Shown: piece by piece, positions 9,815 to 16,905 of the stretch
Layout: each line of letters opens with the position of its first letter
Position numbering within the stretch: the stretch's first letter is position 1
Assembly: GCF_018070345.1 (NCBI RefSeq)
Contig: NZ_JAGPXX010000002.1
Location: forward strand, 1 to 64,000
Source of the DNA: Streptomyces sp. F63
GTDB taxonomy: Bacteria > Actinomycetota > Actinomycetes > Streptomycetales > Streptomycetaceae
DNA length: 64,000 nt
Reading direction: 5' to 3'
The notes under the pieces: model-generated
Seen by the model: only the letters and a program-made list of their open reading frames with translations
Database searches by the model: none
Told to the model about the DNA's origin: nothing
Made by a program: the position numbers and the translations under genes

Positions 9815-9925
9815 AAAAACCCCTCGCACAGGAGGGGACGCCGCGCCGATTCCGGCCCGGTGGTTCTTTCCACCGGCCGGGACTGATCAGCGCGGCTCGC
9901 TAAGCAGAAGGCGTACGGCACGCAT
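9815..9925 (-). promoter_or_regulatory. leuS transcription attenuator
   Basis: Three elements in order on the minus strand. First is a leucine leader peptide (9925-9887). Second is a stem of about 11 pairs (9852-9880) starting 6 bases past its stop. Third is an intrinsic terminator: CCCCTC, a six-base loop, GAGGGG and then five U (9837-9815), ending 57 bases before the leuS start. The layout fits ribosome-stalling attenuation: slow decoding of the Leu codons would rearrange the first stem and prevent the terminator. The alternative pairing itself was not modelled. Confidence 0.75.
9887..9925 (-). CDS. leuS leader peptide
   Basis: A 12-residue open frame, [12 protein letters not shown], ending in TGA. 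It has three consecutive leucines, coded CTT CTG CTT. CTT is rare at this GC content, which would sharpen ribosome stalling when leucyl-tRNA is scarce. It sits 130 bases upstream of leuS with a hairpin and a terminator between. No strong ribosome site is visible. A TACCCT word nine bases upstream suggests that the transcript may start close to or at the AUG (inference). Confidence 0.8.
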   Translation of the reverse strand: MRAVRLLLSEPR

Positions 9926-10100
9926 GCGTGTCAGGGTACCGCAGCCGTCACAGCCAACGCACCGAGCCGGGATTGAACGCCGGGCGCCGCCGGTCCGTAT
10001 TGGTCGTTCGAGCAAATATCCATACGCCCGGACGTTGCCCGACAGGCCACCTAGCATGCGGAGCCGGGACCCCTTCCTCGCGTCACAGGAGTCGCCTCGC

Positions 10101-11537
10101 ATGAAACCTCATCGCAAGGTTCCACGGAACATGCCCTCCATCCCCAAACCGGCCGCGTCGCAGACGAAGGTCTTCGCCGCGTCGGTCGCGCTCCTGCTCG
10201 TCATCCCGCTCATCCTGGCCCTGGCCACGGGCGACCGCTTCCGTGCCTTCCTGGACTTCGGTGCCGGCGTCCTCTCGCTTCTCACGCTCACCGCGTCCGT
10301 GGTCTGGGGGCTGATCGCGGCCCACCGGCTGCTGCTGAACCCGCGGGACCGGCTGCTGGCGCAGGGGGTCCACCGTGCCGTCGCCGTCGCCTCGCTCGGC
10401 TTCCTGGTGGTGCACGTCGCGGTCAAGGTCTCGCTGGACCACGCTCCCCTGATCGCCGCCCTGGTGCCCTTCAGCCTGGGCATCACCGGCGCGGGCGGCC
10501 TGATCGGCATGGGCTCGATGGCCGCCTACCTGATGGTGGTCGCGGGTTCCACCGGCGCGCTGCGCAGCACCTTCGTGCCCAACAGGGAGGTCGCGGGCCG
10601 CTGGCGGGCCATCCACGCCGTGGCCTACCCGTCCTGGTGCTTCGCCGTGATGCACGGCCTGTACGCGGGGCGTCCCGCCGCGGGCTGGGTGACCGCCATG
10701 TACGGACTGTCCCTGCTGGCCGTGGGGCTGGCGGTGGCGGCGCGGCTGCTGCCCCAGCCGCAGCGCCGGCGGATCGCGCAACTGGTGCTGTCGGTGATGC
10801 AGCCGGACGCCGCCGGGCACCGGCCCGCCGCGGCGGCCGAGGAAGGCGCCCGCCGCGACACCTCGGTGTCCCCGCTGCCCGGTGCGGGGTTCCGGCCCCG
10901 CGGCGCGGCGGCGTCCGCGTCCGCGTCCGCCTCCGCCGGCGGCCGCGACGAGATGCGGCCGCCGCTCGACTCGACCCGGGCGGTGCCGATCGGCAGCAGC
11001 CTGGGATCAGGCCTGTCGGCGGGGTACCGCGCGATGTCGTCCGACCAGACGTCCGGCGGGCGGGGGGATCCCCTGTCGGGGCCCGCGCCGGGCGGCCAGG
11101 GCTTCGCCGAGGCTCCCACCCGGCAGATGCCGACCTTCGCGGAATCCGGTGACGGCACGGGCGGGTACGCGGGATACGGCGGATACGGCGGATACGGCGG
11201 ATACAGCGGGGCGAACGGCGTGGCGGGTGAGCCGCTGACCGGCTCCGTGACGGGCCAGGGGGACCCGTCCGCGGAAGCCTTCCCCCGCCGGACGGGGGAC
11301 CCGCTGGCGGGCCGCGGTCCGGACCCGCTGCGCGATCCGCTGACCGAACCGTTCCCCGGGGTGACGCATCTGGCATCATCCGAGCGCTGGCCGACGCCGT
11401 CCCCGCCGCCGCCGGCACCGGCCGAGAACATCAGGCCCGCGCCTCAGCCGGACCCGCTGACCGACACCTCGACCGGATTCTCGTATCCGCCCCCGCCCGG
11501 TGAACCCTGGCAAGAGACCGCAGGAGGCCGACCATAA
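10101..11537 (+). CDS. Di-heme cytochrome b-like membrane protein
   Basis: A 478-residue protein. The first 230 residues hold about six membrane helices with two pairs of histidines placed as in ferric-reductase-like or cytochrome b561-type domains. Examples are AAHRLL, GVHRAV with VVHVAVKV, and AIHAVAYPSWCFAVMHG. Two transmembrane hemes are therefore likely. The rest is a disordered cytoplasmic tail with DPL-type repeats (DPLSG, EPLTG, DPLAG, DPLRDPLTEP, DPLTD) and a GGY repeat. A CAGGAG site lies ten bases before ATG 10101. Its stop codon overlaps the start of the Fe-S partner gene, so the pair is probably co-translated. Electron transfer across the membrane is the likely role; the donor and acceptor are unknown. 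Confidence 0.8.
   Translation: MKPHRKVPRNMPSIPKPAASQTKVFAASVALLLVIPLILALATGDRFRAFLDFGAGVLSLLTLTASVVWGLIAAHRLLLNPRDRLLAQGVHRAVAVASLGFLVVHVAVKVSLDHAPLIAALVPFSLGITGAGGLIGMGSMAAYLMVVAGSTGALRSTFVPNREVAGRWRAIHAVAYPSWCFAVMHGLYAGRPAAGWVTAMYGLSLLAVGLAVAARLLPQPQRRRIAQLVLSVMQPDAAGHRPAAAAEEGARRDTSVSPLPGAGFRPRGAAASASASASAGGRDEMRPPLDSTRAVPIGSSLGSGLSAGYRAMSSDQTSGGRGDPLSGPAPGGQGFAEAPTRQMPTFAESGDGTGGYAGYGGYGGYGGYSGANGVAGEPLTGSVTGQGDPSAEAFPRRTGDPLAGRGPDPLRDPLTEPFPGVTHLASSERWPTPSPPPPAPAENIRPAPQPDPLTDTSTGFSYPPPPGEPWQETAGGRP
11163..11207. repeat. Five 9-base tandem units
   Basis: GGATACGGC repeated, three units exact and two with changes. On the plus strand it encodes a Gly-Gly-Tyr repeat in the tail of the cytochrome b-like protein. 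Confidence 0.85.
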
Positions 11538-13105
11538 ACGCCGAGCTGCCCGACGTACTCGATCTCCGGGTCGTGGGAGTCCCCCAGCTGACCGCCGGCC
11601 TGGACCTCGCCCGCCGCCTGGATCTCGACATGCACCTGAAGGTGCACGGGCCACTCCAGCCCATGCCCGGCGAGCGCCTGGCCGAACTGGCCGAGCTCAT
11701 CTCGCTGAAGGGCAAGGGCGGTGCCGGCTTCCCCTTCGGCAAGAAGCTGCGGGCGGTGGCCAAGTCCGCGATACGCCGCGGGGTCCGCCCCGTCGTCGTC
11801 ATCAACGGCAGCGAGGGGGAACCCAATTGCCGCAAGGACACCCTGCTCATGAACCGGGCCCCCCATCTGCCGCTGGACGGGGCCCTGCTGGCGGCCGAGG
11901 CGCTGGGCGCGCGCACCCTCGTCATCGCCGTCACCCGCGACTCCACCGAGTCGTCCATGCGGCAGGCCCTGGCCGAGCGAGGGCTCTCGGACCGCCGCGG
12001 CCAGCCGCTGCGCGCGCGGGTCGTGCGCACGCCCGAGCGCATGGTGTCCGGTGAGTCCTCGGCGGTGATCCGGGCGGCGAACGGGGGGCCGTCGCTGCCG
12101 CCGGGCCGCAAGGTCCGCGCCTCCGACTCGGGTGTGGCCAACGCGCCCACGCTGCTGTCCAACTGCGAGACGTTCGCCCAGCTCGCCGTGGCCGCACGGC
12201 TCGGCGCCGACCGCTACGGCAGCATCGGCCTGAGCACCGAGCCCGGCACCGTCATGCTCACGGTCTCCGGTTCCGTGCCGCGGCCGCTGGTCATGGAGGT
12301 GCCCAGCGGGGTGCCGCTGCGGTACGTGCTGGAGCTGGCCGGGGCACCGCCAATGCCGCAGGGCGTGCTGTCCGGCGGCTACCACGGCAAGTGGATGGAC
12401 GGGATGTCGGCGCACGGCGCCACCATCTCCCGGGCGTCCATGGACGCGGCGGGCGGCGCGCTCGGCGCCGGCGCGCTGCTCCCGCTGAGCCCGGACACCT
12501 GCCCGCTGGGCGAGTGCCTGCGGGTCGCCAACTGGCTGGCCGCCGAGACGGCGGGCCAGTGCGGCCCCTGCAAGCTCGGTCTCCCCGCCGCGGCGGCCGG
12601 GCTCGCCGAGGTGCTGGGCGGCGGCGGCCGTACGGCCCTGGAGGCGCTCCGGCAGGTCACCCAGTCGGTCAAGGGCCGCGGTGCCTGTGCGCACCCGGAC
12701 GGCTCCGTACGGTTCCTCACCTCCTCGCTGAGCGCCTTCACCGACGACCTCGCGGCGCACGCGCTCCAGGGCGGCTGCGGCCGGCCCACCCATGGCGTGC
12801 TGCCGCTCCCGTCGCCCGGCTACCAGGAGGAAGGCATCCCCAGCGGTCAGAAGCTGATGGTGGACTGGACCCTCTGCAAGGGCCAGTTGATCTGTGTCGG
12901 GGTGCTCCCCGAGCTGGTCCGGCAGGGGCCGGACGGCTACCCGGTGCTGGCCGACACCCCCGTACCGCTGCATCTGCAGGGCGAAGCGCAGCGGGCCGTC
13001 CGCCGCTGTCCCGAGCTGGCGCTGCGCCTGGAGGAGGCCCCGGCGCCGCGCAACTCCCTGCCGTCCTCCGGCGGCCGCAAGGCGCTTCCCCGCGGCGGCG
13101 GATGA
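11534..13105 (+). CDS. NuoF-like Fe-S protein with ferredoxin-like tail, ATA start
   Basis: A 523-residue soluble protein related to the NADH-binding 51 kDa subunit of complex I. It carries GKGGAGFPFGKKL for the nucleotide site, NGSEGEP for the FMN site and an SLBB region. The cluster region AGQCGPCKLG plus a distal Cys (GACAHPDG) gives three of the usual four cysteines. A ferredoxin-like end follows (CKGQLIC ... RRCPELAL). AGGAGG lies six bases before ATA at 11534, and the stop of the previous gene overlaps as ATAA. The only later standard start, GTG 11573, has no ribosome site. It probably passes electrons between NAD(P)H or a flavin and the adjacent heme protein (inference). Confidence 0.8.
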   Translation: MNAELPDVLDLRVVGVPQLTAGLDLARRLDLDMHLKVHGPLQPMPGERLAELAELISLKGKGGAGFPFGKKLRAVAKSAIRRGVRPVVVINGSEGEPNCRKDTLLMNRAPHLPLDGALLAAEALGARTLVIAVTRDSTESSMRQALAERGLSDRRGQPLRARVVRTPERMVSGESSAVIRAANGGPSLPPGRKVRASDSGVANAPTLLSNCETFAQLAVAARLGADRYGSIGLSTEPGTVMLTVSGSVPRPLVMEVPSGVPLRYVLELAGAPPMPQGVLSGGYHGKWMDGMSAHGATISRASMDAAGGALGAGALLPLSPDTCPLGECLRVANWLAAETAGQCGPCKLGLPAAAAGLAEVLGGGGRTALEALRQVTQSVKGRGACAHPDGSVRFLTSSLSAFTDDLAAHALQGGCGRPTHGVLPLPSPGYQEEGIPSGQKLMVDWTLCKGQLICVGVLPELVRQGPDGYPVLADTPVPLHLQGEAQRAVRRCPELALRLEEAPAPRNSLPSSGGRKALPRGGG

Positions 13106-13128
13106 CCCGGTCGCGCACGGCCGCCGCC

Positions 13129-13167
13129 GGTGCCCCGCACGCGTCGCGCCGACGCGTGCGGGGCACC
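13129..13167 (+). terminator. Terminator after NuoF-like gene
   Basis: A perfect 17-base stem with a 5-base loop, starting 23 bases after the stop codon. There is no U-tract, which is usual for streptomycetes. Confidence 0.7.
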
Positions 13168-13245
13168 GCGCTCCAGTGGCCCGCACGCCCCACCGGGGGG
13201 TGGGGAGAAGCGGCTGGGACGACGCGGGAGGGGGAGCAAGAACAC

Positions 13246-13279
13246 CAGAGCGGGCCGTCCGATCGGACGGCCCGCTCTG
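13246..13279 (-). terminator. tRNA-Ala terminator, 34-base palindrome
   Basis: A perfect 34-base palindrome centred on GATC, seven bases past the 3' end of tRNA-Ala on the minus strand and followed by GTGTTCTTG. Confidence 0.7.
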
Positions 13280-13286
13280 TTCATTG

Positions 13287-13359
13287 TGGAGCTAAGGAGA
13301 ATTGAACTCCTGACCTCCTGCATGCCATGCAGGCGCTCTACCAACTGAGCTATAGCCCC
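13287..13359 (-). tRNA. tRNA-Ala (anticodon GGC)
   Basis: 73 bases folding as a complete cloverleaf: acceptor GGGGCTA/TAGCTCC, D arm GCTC/GAGC, anticodon stem CCTGC/GCAGG with loop ATGGCAT, T arm AGGAG/CTCCT. The discriminator is A. CCA is not encoded. An identical copy lies 2.2 kb away. Confidence 0.95.
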
Positions 13360-13545
13360 GTGCCTCCGCCCCGGTTCCCCGTGGCGGCTGCGCCAACATT
13401 ACACGGACTCCACCGCTCAGCGCCAAATCATTGGCCGCGGCCGGATCACCGGCCGGGCGTCACCGGGGTAGCCGTCTGGTTAGCATCGGTCCCCGCACCC
13501 GGAGCACAGCCGGGTCCGTCCCCGACCCGACTGGAGCCCCGCAGC

Positions 13546-14955
13546 GTGAGCGCTACGGAGTCTGCCGACACGGCCCTCGCCCCGTCCCTCTCCCCGGCGA
13601 CGCGTGAACTGATCCGGGGGCGTCCGCTGTCCACCGCTCTCGCGTGCTGCCTCCTCTCCTTCGCGGTGTTCTGGTGCGCTCAGCGCCTCGCGAACGTCAC
13701 GATGCTCGACCTCATGGTCTACCGGGCCGAGGGCTGGGCCGCGCGCGCCGGTGCGGACCTGTACGCCATGCGGGCCACCGAGGCGCGGCTGCCCAACACC
13801 TATCCGCCGTTCGCCGCGCTCCTGTTCATACCGCTCACCCTCCTCGGGGTGGACGAGATGCGGACCCTGGCGACCGCGGGGAATCTGGTGCTGCTGGTGG
13901 TGCTCGTCCATCTCGCACTGCGGCTGGTGGGCCGCCCGCTGTGGTGGCCCCGCCCGGCGGCGACGCTCGCCGTGGCCGGCGCCGCGGTCTGGTGCGAGCC
14001 GGTCTGGACGACGCTGCGCTACGGCCAGATAAACCTGCTGCTGGCGGTGCTGGTGCTGTGGGACCTCTCCCGGCGGCCCGGGGACGCCGGCTATCGCTGG
14101 GCCGGTCTCGGTATAGGGATCGCGGCGGGGCTCAAGCTGACACCCGCGCTGTTCGCGGTGCTGCTGGCGGTGGCGGGCATCGTCAAGGGCCGGCAGCGGC
14201 TGCGCGGACGGGGGGCCGGGGCGGTGGGCGGGACCGGCCGGACGGGCTTCTGGAATCCCTTGCTGAGGCAGTCGCTGACGGCGGGTGCCGCGTTCCTCGG
14301 GACCGCCCTGCTGGCCGCGGTGGCGCTGCCGCGCGACTCACGGCGCTTCTGGACGGAGGTGGTGTTCAGCACGGACCGTCCCGGCCTTGTCGAGCAGACC
14401 GCCAACCAGTCGCTGCGCGGGGCGCTCGCCCGGCTACTGCACACCCCCGATCCCGGGCTGTGGTGGGCCGGGGCCGCCGCGGTGGTGGCCGTCGCCGGCC
14501 TGGCCGCCGGGACGGCGGCGCTGCTGGCGGGGCTGGACGCCTGGGCCGCCGTGGCCTGCGCCATGACGGCCCTGCTGGTGAGCCCGGTCTCCTGGTCGCA
14601 CCACTGGGTGTGGTGCGTCCCCCTGCTGGTGCTGCTGGGGTCCGAGGTGCTGAACCGTTCCGGCCGGTGGATGTGGCGGGCGGCCGCGGCAGGGACGGCG
14701 CTGCTCTTCTGCTCGTACGCCCTGTGGTGGGTGCCGCACACGCCGGGCGAGCGGGCGGAACTGCGCCAGCACGGCGGGCAGATGCTGCTCTCGGCCGGTT
14801 ATCCGCTGTGCGGCGCGGCCTTCATCGGTCTCACCGCGGTGGTCGCGATACGGGCCCTGCGGCGCCGGTCGGCGCCGGCGGCGGACACCGGGGCCGCCGC
14901 CGGCGTGGCGGTGCCGGCCGGCGCAGGGAGGGTTCAGGCGGTGGCGAAGGAGTAG
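13546..14955 (+). CDS. GT87-family membrane glycosyltransferase
   Basis: A 469-residue protein with about ten to twelve membrane helices. The GT-C signs are the DLMVYRAEGWAARAGADLYAM loop after the first helix, followed by LPNTYPPFAALLF, LRYGQINLLLAVLVLWDL and SPVSWSHHWVW. This is the pattern of the DUF2029/GT87 mannosyltransferase group, which uses polyprenyl-phosphate sugars on the outer face of the membrane. GTG 13546 gives an N-terminus matching the first helix position; the frame extends further upstream through the tRNA and was rejected. It is flanked by the two tRNA-Ala genes. Its end overlaps the convergent zinc-ribbon gene by 22 bases. Confidence 0.85.
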   Translation: MSATESADTALAPSLSPATRELIRGRPLSTALACCLLSFAVFWCAQRLANVTMLDLMVYRAEGWAARAGADLYAMRATEARLPNTYPPFAALLFIPLTLLGVDEMRTLATAGNLVLLVVLVHLALRLVGRPLWWPRPAATLAVAGAAVWCEPVWTTLRYGQINLLLAVLVLWDLSRRPGDAGYRWAGLGIGIAAGLKLTPALFAVLLAVAGIVKGRQRLRGRGAGAVGGTGRTGFWNPLLRQSLTAGAAFLGTALLAAVALPRDSRRFWTEVVFSTDRPGLVEQTANQSLRGALARLLHTPDPGLWWAGAAAVVAVAGLAAGTAALLAGLDAWAAVACAMTALLVSPVSWSHHWVWCVPLLVLLGSEVLNRSGRWMWRAAAAGTALLFCSYALWWVPHTPGERAELRQHGGQMLLSAGYPLCGAAFIGLTAVVAIRALRRRSAPAADTGAAAGVAVPAGAGRVQAVAKE

Positions 14956-15167
14956 AACCGTTTCAGCGTGCAGTATTCGTCGAGCAGACGGCCGTAGATG
15001 GGCTCGCCGTCGAGTTCGCGGTAGGTCTCGATGGGGTCGCCGACGATGATGAGGGCCCGCGCGCACTCCTCGCACCAGTACTGGTAGTCGGAGTTCAGCG
15101 GTTCCATGTCCCGCACGACGGGCGTACCGCTGCCGCACCAGTCGCATTTCCGGCTGTGGGCACCCAT
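14934..15167 (-). CDS. Small zinc-ribbon-like protein (77 aa)
   Basis: A 77-residue protein with two CxxC pairs, CDWCGSG and CEECARAL, spaced as a zinc ribbon, and a helical C-terminal half rich in Tyr, Glu and Leu. It starts with ATG overlapping the TGA of the upstream 53-residue zinc-ribbon gene by one base. Function is unknown. The small size and tight coupling suggest that the two act together, perhaps in binding nucleic acid or protein. Confidence 0.8.
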   Translation of the reverse strand: MGAHSRKCDWCGSGTPVVRDMEPLNSDYQYWCEECARALIIVGDPIETYRELDGEPIYGRLLDEYCTLKRFYSFATA

Positions 15168-15328
15168 CAGTCACTCCAGCTGTGGCCGCAGGCCGTGCAG
15201 ACGTAGGAGACTCCGCCGTTGTCCCCGAGCACCTGGGCCACCAGGGCCGACCCGCAGGAGGGGCAGTGGAGAAGGGTCACGGTACGGCCGGGAGGGCGGG
15301 CGGCCGCCTCGATTGTGCTCGTCGGCAT
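15167..15328 (-). CDS. Very small zinc-ribbon protein (53 aa)
   Basis: A 53-residue open frame with CPSC and CTAC pairs 20 residues apart, ending GHSWSD. This is a compact rubredoxin-like zinc ribbon (C-x2-C ... C-x2-C). GGGGAGGAG lies four bases before the ATG, one of the best ribosome sites in the window. It overlaps the next gene by one base (TGATG), so the pair is an operon. The frame is intact with streptomycete codon use. Function unknown; such ribbons are often nucleic-acid- or protein-binding. Confidence 0.8.
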   Translation of the reverse strand: MPTSTIEAAARPPGRTVTLLHCPSCGSALVAQVLGDNGGVSYVCTACGHSWSD

Positions 15329-15446
15329 CAGGCTCCTCCCCTTCCGGCGTCCGATTCTGCCACGGGAGGACCGGCCGGGTCAGCGCCCCGGCCGCCGGGG
15401 CCGCCGACCGCGGTCGCTGCCGCTGCCGTCTTCTCCCGCAACGCGA

Positions 15447-15479
15447 CGATCCCGCCTCCCCGGAGGGAAGACGGGATCG
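15447..15479 (-). terminator. Terminator of second tRNA-Ala
   Basis: CGATCCCG stem with an inner CTCCC/GGGAG pairing, eight bases past the tRNA 3' end on the minus strand. Confidence 0.6.
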
Positions 15480-15487
15480 AACGGCGG

Positions 15488-15560
15488 TGGAGCTAAGGAG
15501 AATTGAACTCCTGACCTCCTGCATGCCATGCAGGCGCTCTACCAACTGAGCTATAGCCCC
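15488..15560 (-). tRNA. tRNA-Ala (anticodon GGC), second copy
   Basis: Identical over all 73 bases to the copy at 13287-13359, same strand, with the same missing CCA. The flanks differ, so the duplication is confined to the tRNA itself. Confidence 0.95.
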
Positions 15561-15673
15561 GCGCTCGCCACGCGCCGACCGGGTCTCCGCCGCCGCGTTG
15601 TGAACGAGCAGAAGCTTAACCGGTGACCAGCCGGAATGAGAAATCCGCGGTCCGGCCCGCCACCGGCGGCCTC

Positions 15674-16327
15674 TCAGGTGTCGTCGCCGAGCACCGGCTC
15701 CGGCAGCGTTCCGGCGTTGTGCTCGGTGAGCCGCCAGCCCCGCACGCCCTCGCTCAGCACGGACCAGCAGCAGTTGGAAAGGCCGCCGAGCGCCTCCCAG
15801 TGGCGGGAGTCCAGGCCGAGCAGACGGCCGATGGTGGTGCGGATCGTGCCGCCGTGGCTGACGACGACGAGCGTGCCGCCGTCGGCGAGCTTGTCGGCGT
15901 GGCTCATGACCACGGGCGCCGCCCGGTCGGCCACCTCGGTCTCCAGCTCGCCCCCGCCGCGCCGCACGGGCTCCCCGCGCTTCCAGCGGGCGTACTGCTC
16001 GCCGTAGCGCTCGACGATCTCCTCGTGGGTCAGCCCCTGCCAGCTGCCGGCGAAGGTCTCCCGCAGGCCCGCGTCGTGGGTGACCTCCAGACCGCACAGA
16101 ACGGCCAGCTCGGCTGCCGTGTCGGCGGCGCGCCGGAGGTCGGAGGCCACGATCGCCTGGGGCTCCAGCGCGGTCAGCAGCCGGGCGGCCCGGCGGGCCT
16201 GGGCGACGCCGGTGCCGGTCAGCTCGATGTCGGTCGTCCCCTGGAAGCGGCGTTCCACGTTCCAGGCCGTCTGACCGTGCCGCCAGAGGATGATCCGGCG
16301 GCCGCGGCCGCTGCTGCTGCCGTTCAG
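15674..16327 (-). CDS. Histidine phosphatase (phosphoglycerate-mutase-like), CTG start
   Basis: A 217-residue cytosolic enzyme of the histidine phosphatase superfamily. The catalytic RHG lies in LWRHGQTAW at residues 15-22 (His 17), with the second catalytic His in VVSHGGTIR and Arg/Glu positions in ASDLRRAADTA and LRETFAGSWQGLT. The RHG motif lies upstream of the first ATG or GTG (16258), so the gene must begin earlier. The only candidate after the in-frame stop is CTG 16327, overlapping the rsfS stop as CTGA. It is thus translationally coupled to rsfS. Substrate unknown; these enzymes act on phosphosugars or small phosphoesters. Confidence 0.9.
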   Translation of the reverse strand: MNGSSSGRGRRIILWRHGQTAWNVERRFQGTTDIELTGTGVAQARRAARLLTALEPQAIVASDLRRAADTAAELAVLCGLEVTHDAGLRETFAGSWQGLTHEEIVERYGEQYARWKRGEPVRRGGGELETEVADRAAPVVMSHADKLADGGTLVVVSHGGTIRTTIGRLLGLDSRHWEALGGLSNCCWSVLSEGVRGWRLTEHNAGTLPEPVLGDDT

Positions 16328-16764
16328 CTCAGCTCACCGTCCTGCCCGGCCTCGGAGGCCGCGCTCTTCGCGTACTCCTCGGACCGGCCCCGGGTGGCGG
16401 CGGCGTCGGCGGGCAGCTCCAGCTCCGGGCAGTCCTTCCAGAGCCGCTCCAGCGCGTAGAAGACGCGCTCCTCGCTGTGCTGGACGTGCACGACGATGTC
16501 GACGTAGTCGAGCAGCACCCAGCGGGCCTCCCGGTCGCCCTCGCGGCGCACGGGCTTCACGCCCAGCTCCTTGTTCAGCCGTTCCTCGATCTCGTCGACG
16601 ATCGCCTTGACCTGGCGGTCGTTGGGAGCGGAGGCGAGCAGAAAGGCGTCGGTGATCGACAGCACGTCGCTGACGTCGTAGGCGATGATGTCGTGCGCGA
16701 GCTTGTCGGCGGCCGCCTGGGCGGCGGCGTTGATCAGCTCGATGGAGCGGTCCGTGGCGGTCAC
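16324..16764 (-). CDS. rsfS: Ribosomal silencing factor RsfS
   Basis: A 146-residue Iojap/RsfS protein. It binds ribosomal protein L14 and blocks 30S-50S joining when nutrients are short. Seen here: the helix AAQAAADKLAHDIIAYDVSDV, then SITDAFLLASAPNDRQVKAIVDEIEE, RREGDREARWVLLDYVDIVVHV and EERVFYALERLWKDCPEL, which cover the whole domain. The length fits the family plus a short actinobacterial tail. It overlaps the phosphatase gene downstream by four bases, and both follow the LCP/nadD block as in other streptomycetes. Confidence 0.96.
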   Translation of the reverse strand: MTATDRSIELINAAAQAAADKLAHDIIAYDVSDVLSITDAFLLASAPNDRQVKAIVDEIEERLNKELGVKPVRREGDREARWVLLDYVDIVVHVQHSEERVFYALERLWKDCPELELPADAAATRGRSEEYAKSAASEAGQDGELS

Positions 16765-16792
16765 AGGCAGGCTTTCGGTCGGGGAACGTCAG

Positions 16793-16830
16793 TACCGGCC
16801 GCGGCGCCCCGGGGGGCACCGCGGCCGGTA
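16793..16830 (-). terminator. Terminator between LCP gene and rsfS
   Basis: A 38-base inverted repeat (TACCGGCCGCGG arms) with one C-A mismatch, between the LCP stop and the rsfS start. It would separate these two minus-strand units. Confidence 0.55.
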
Positions 16831-16905
16831 TCCAGGATCGCACGCCCGGCGGACGGCGCCGCACGGCTCCTCCGCCGGGGCCGCGGCCGGGGGTGCGGCC
16901 CTCCG

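Noticed and set aside
11573..13105. GTG 11573 as start of the NuoF-like gene
   Set aside because: No ribosome site, and it drops the segment that follows a perfect AGGAGG.
13287..15560. Integrative element between the tRNA-Ala copies
   Set aside because: No integrase, no truncated attachment repeat beyond the tRNA itself, and the enclosed genes look like normal streptomycete genes.
15674..16258. Phosphatase beginning at GTG 16258
   Set aside because: It would remove the catalytic RHG motif that is coded immediately upstream in the same frame.
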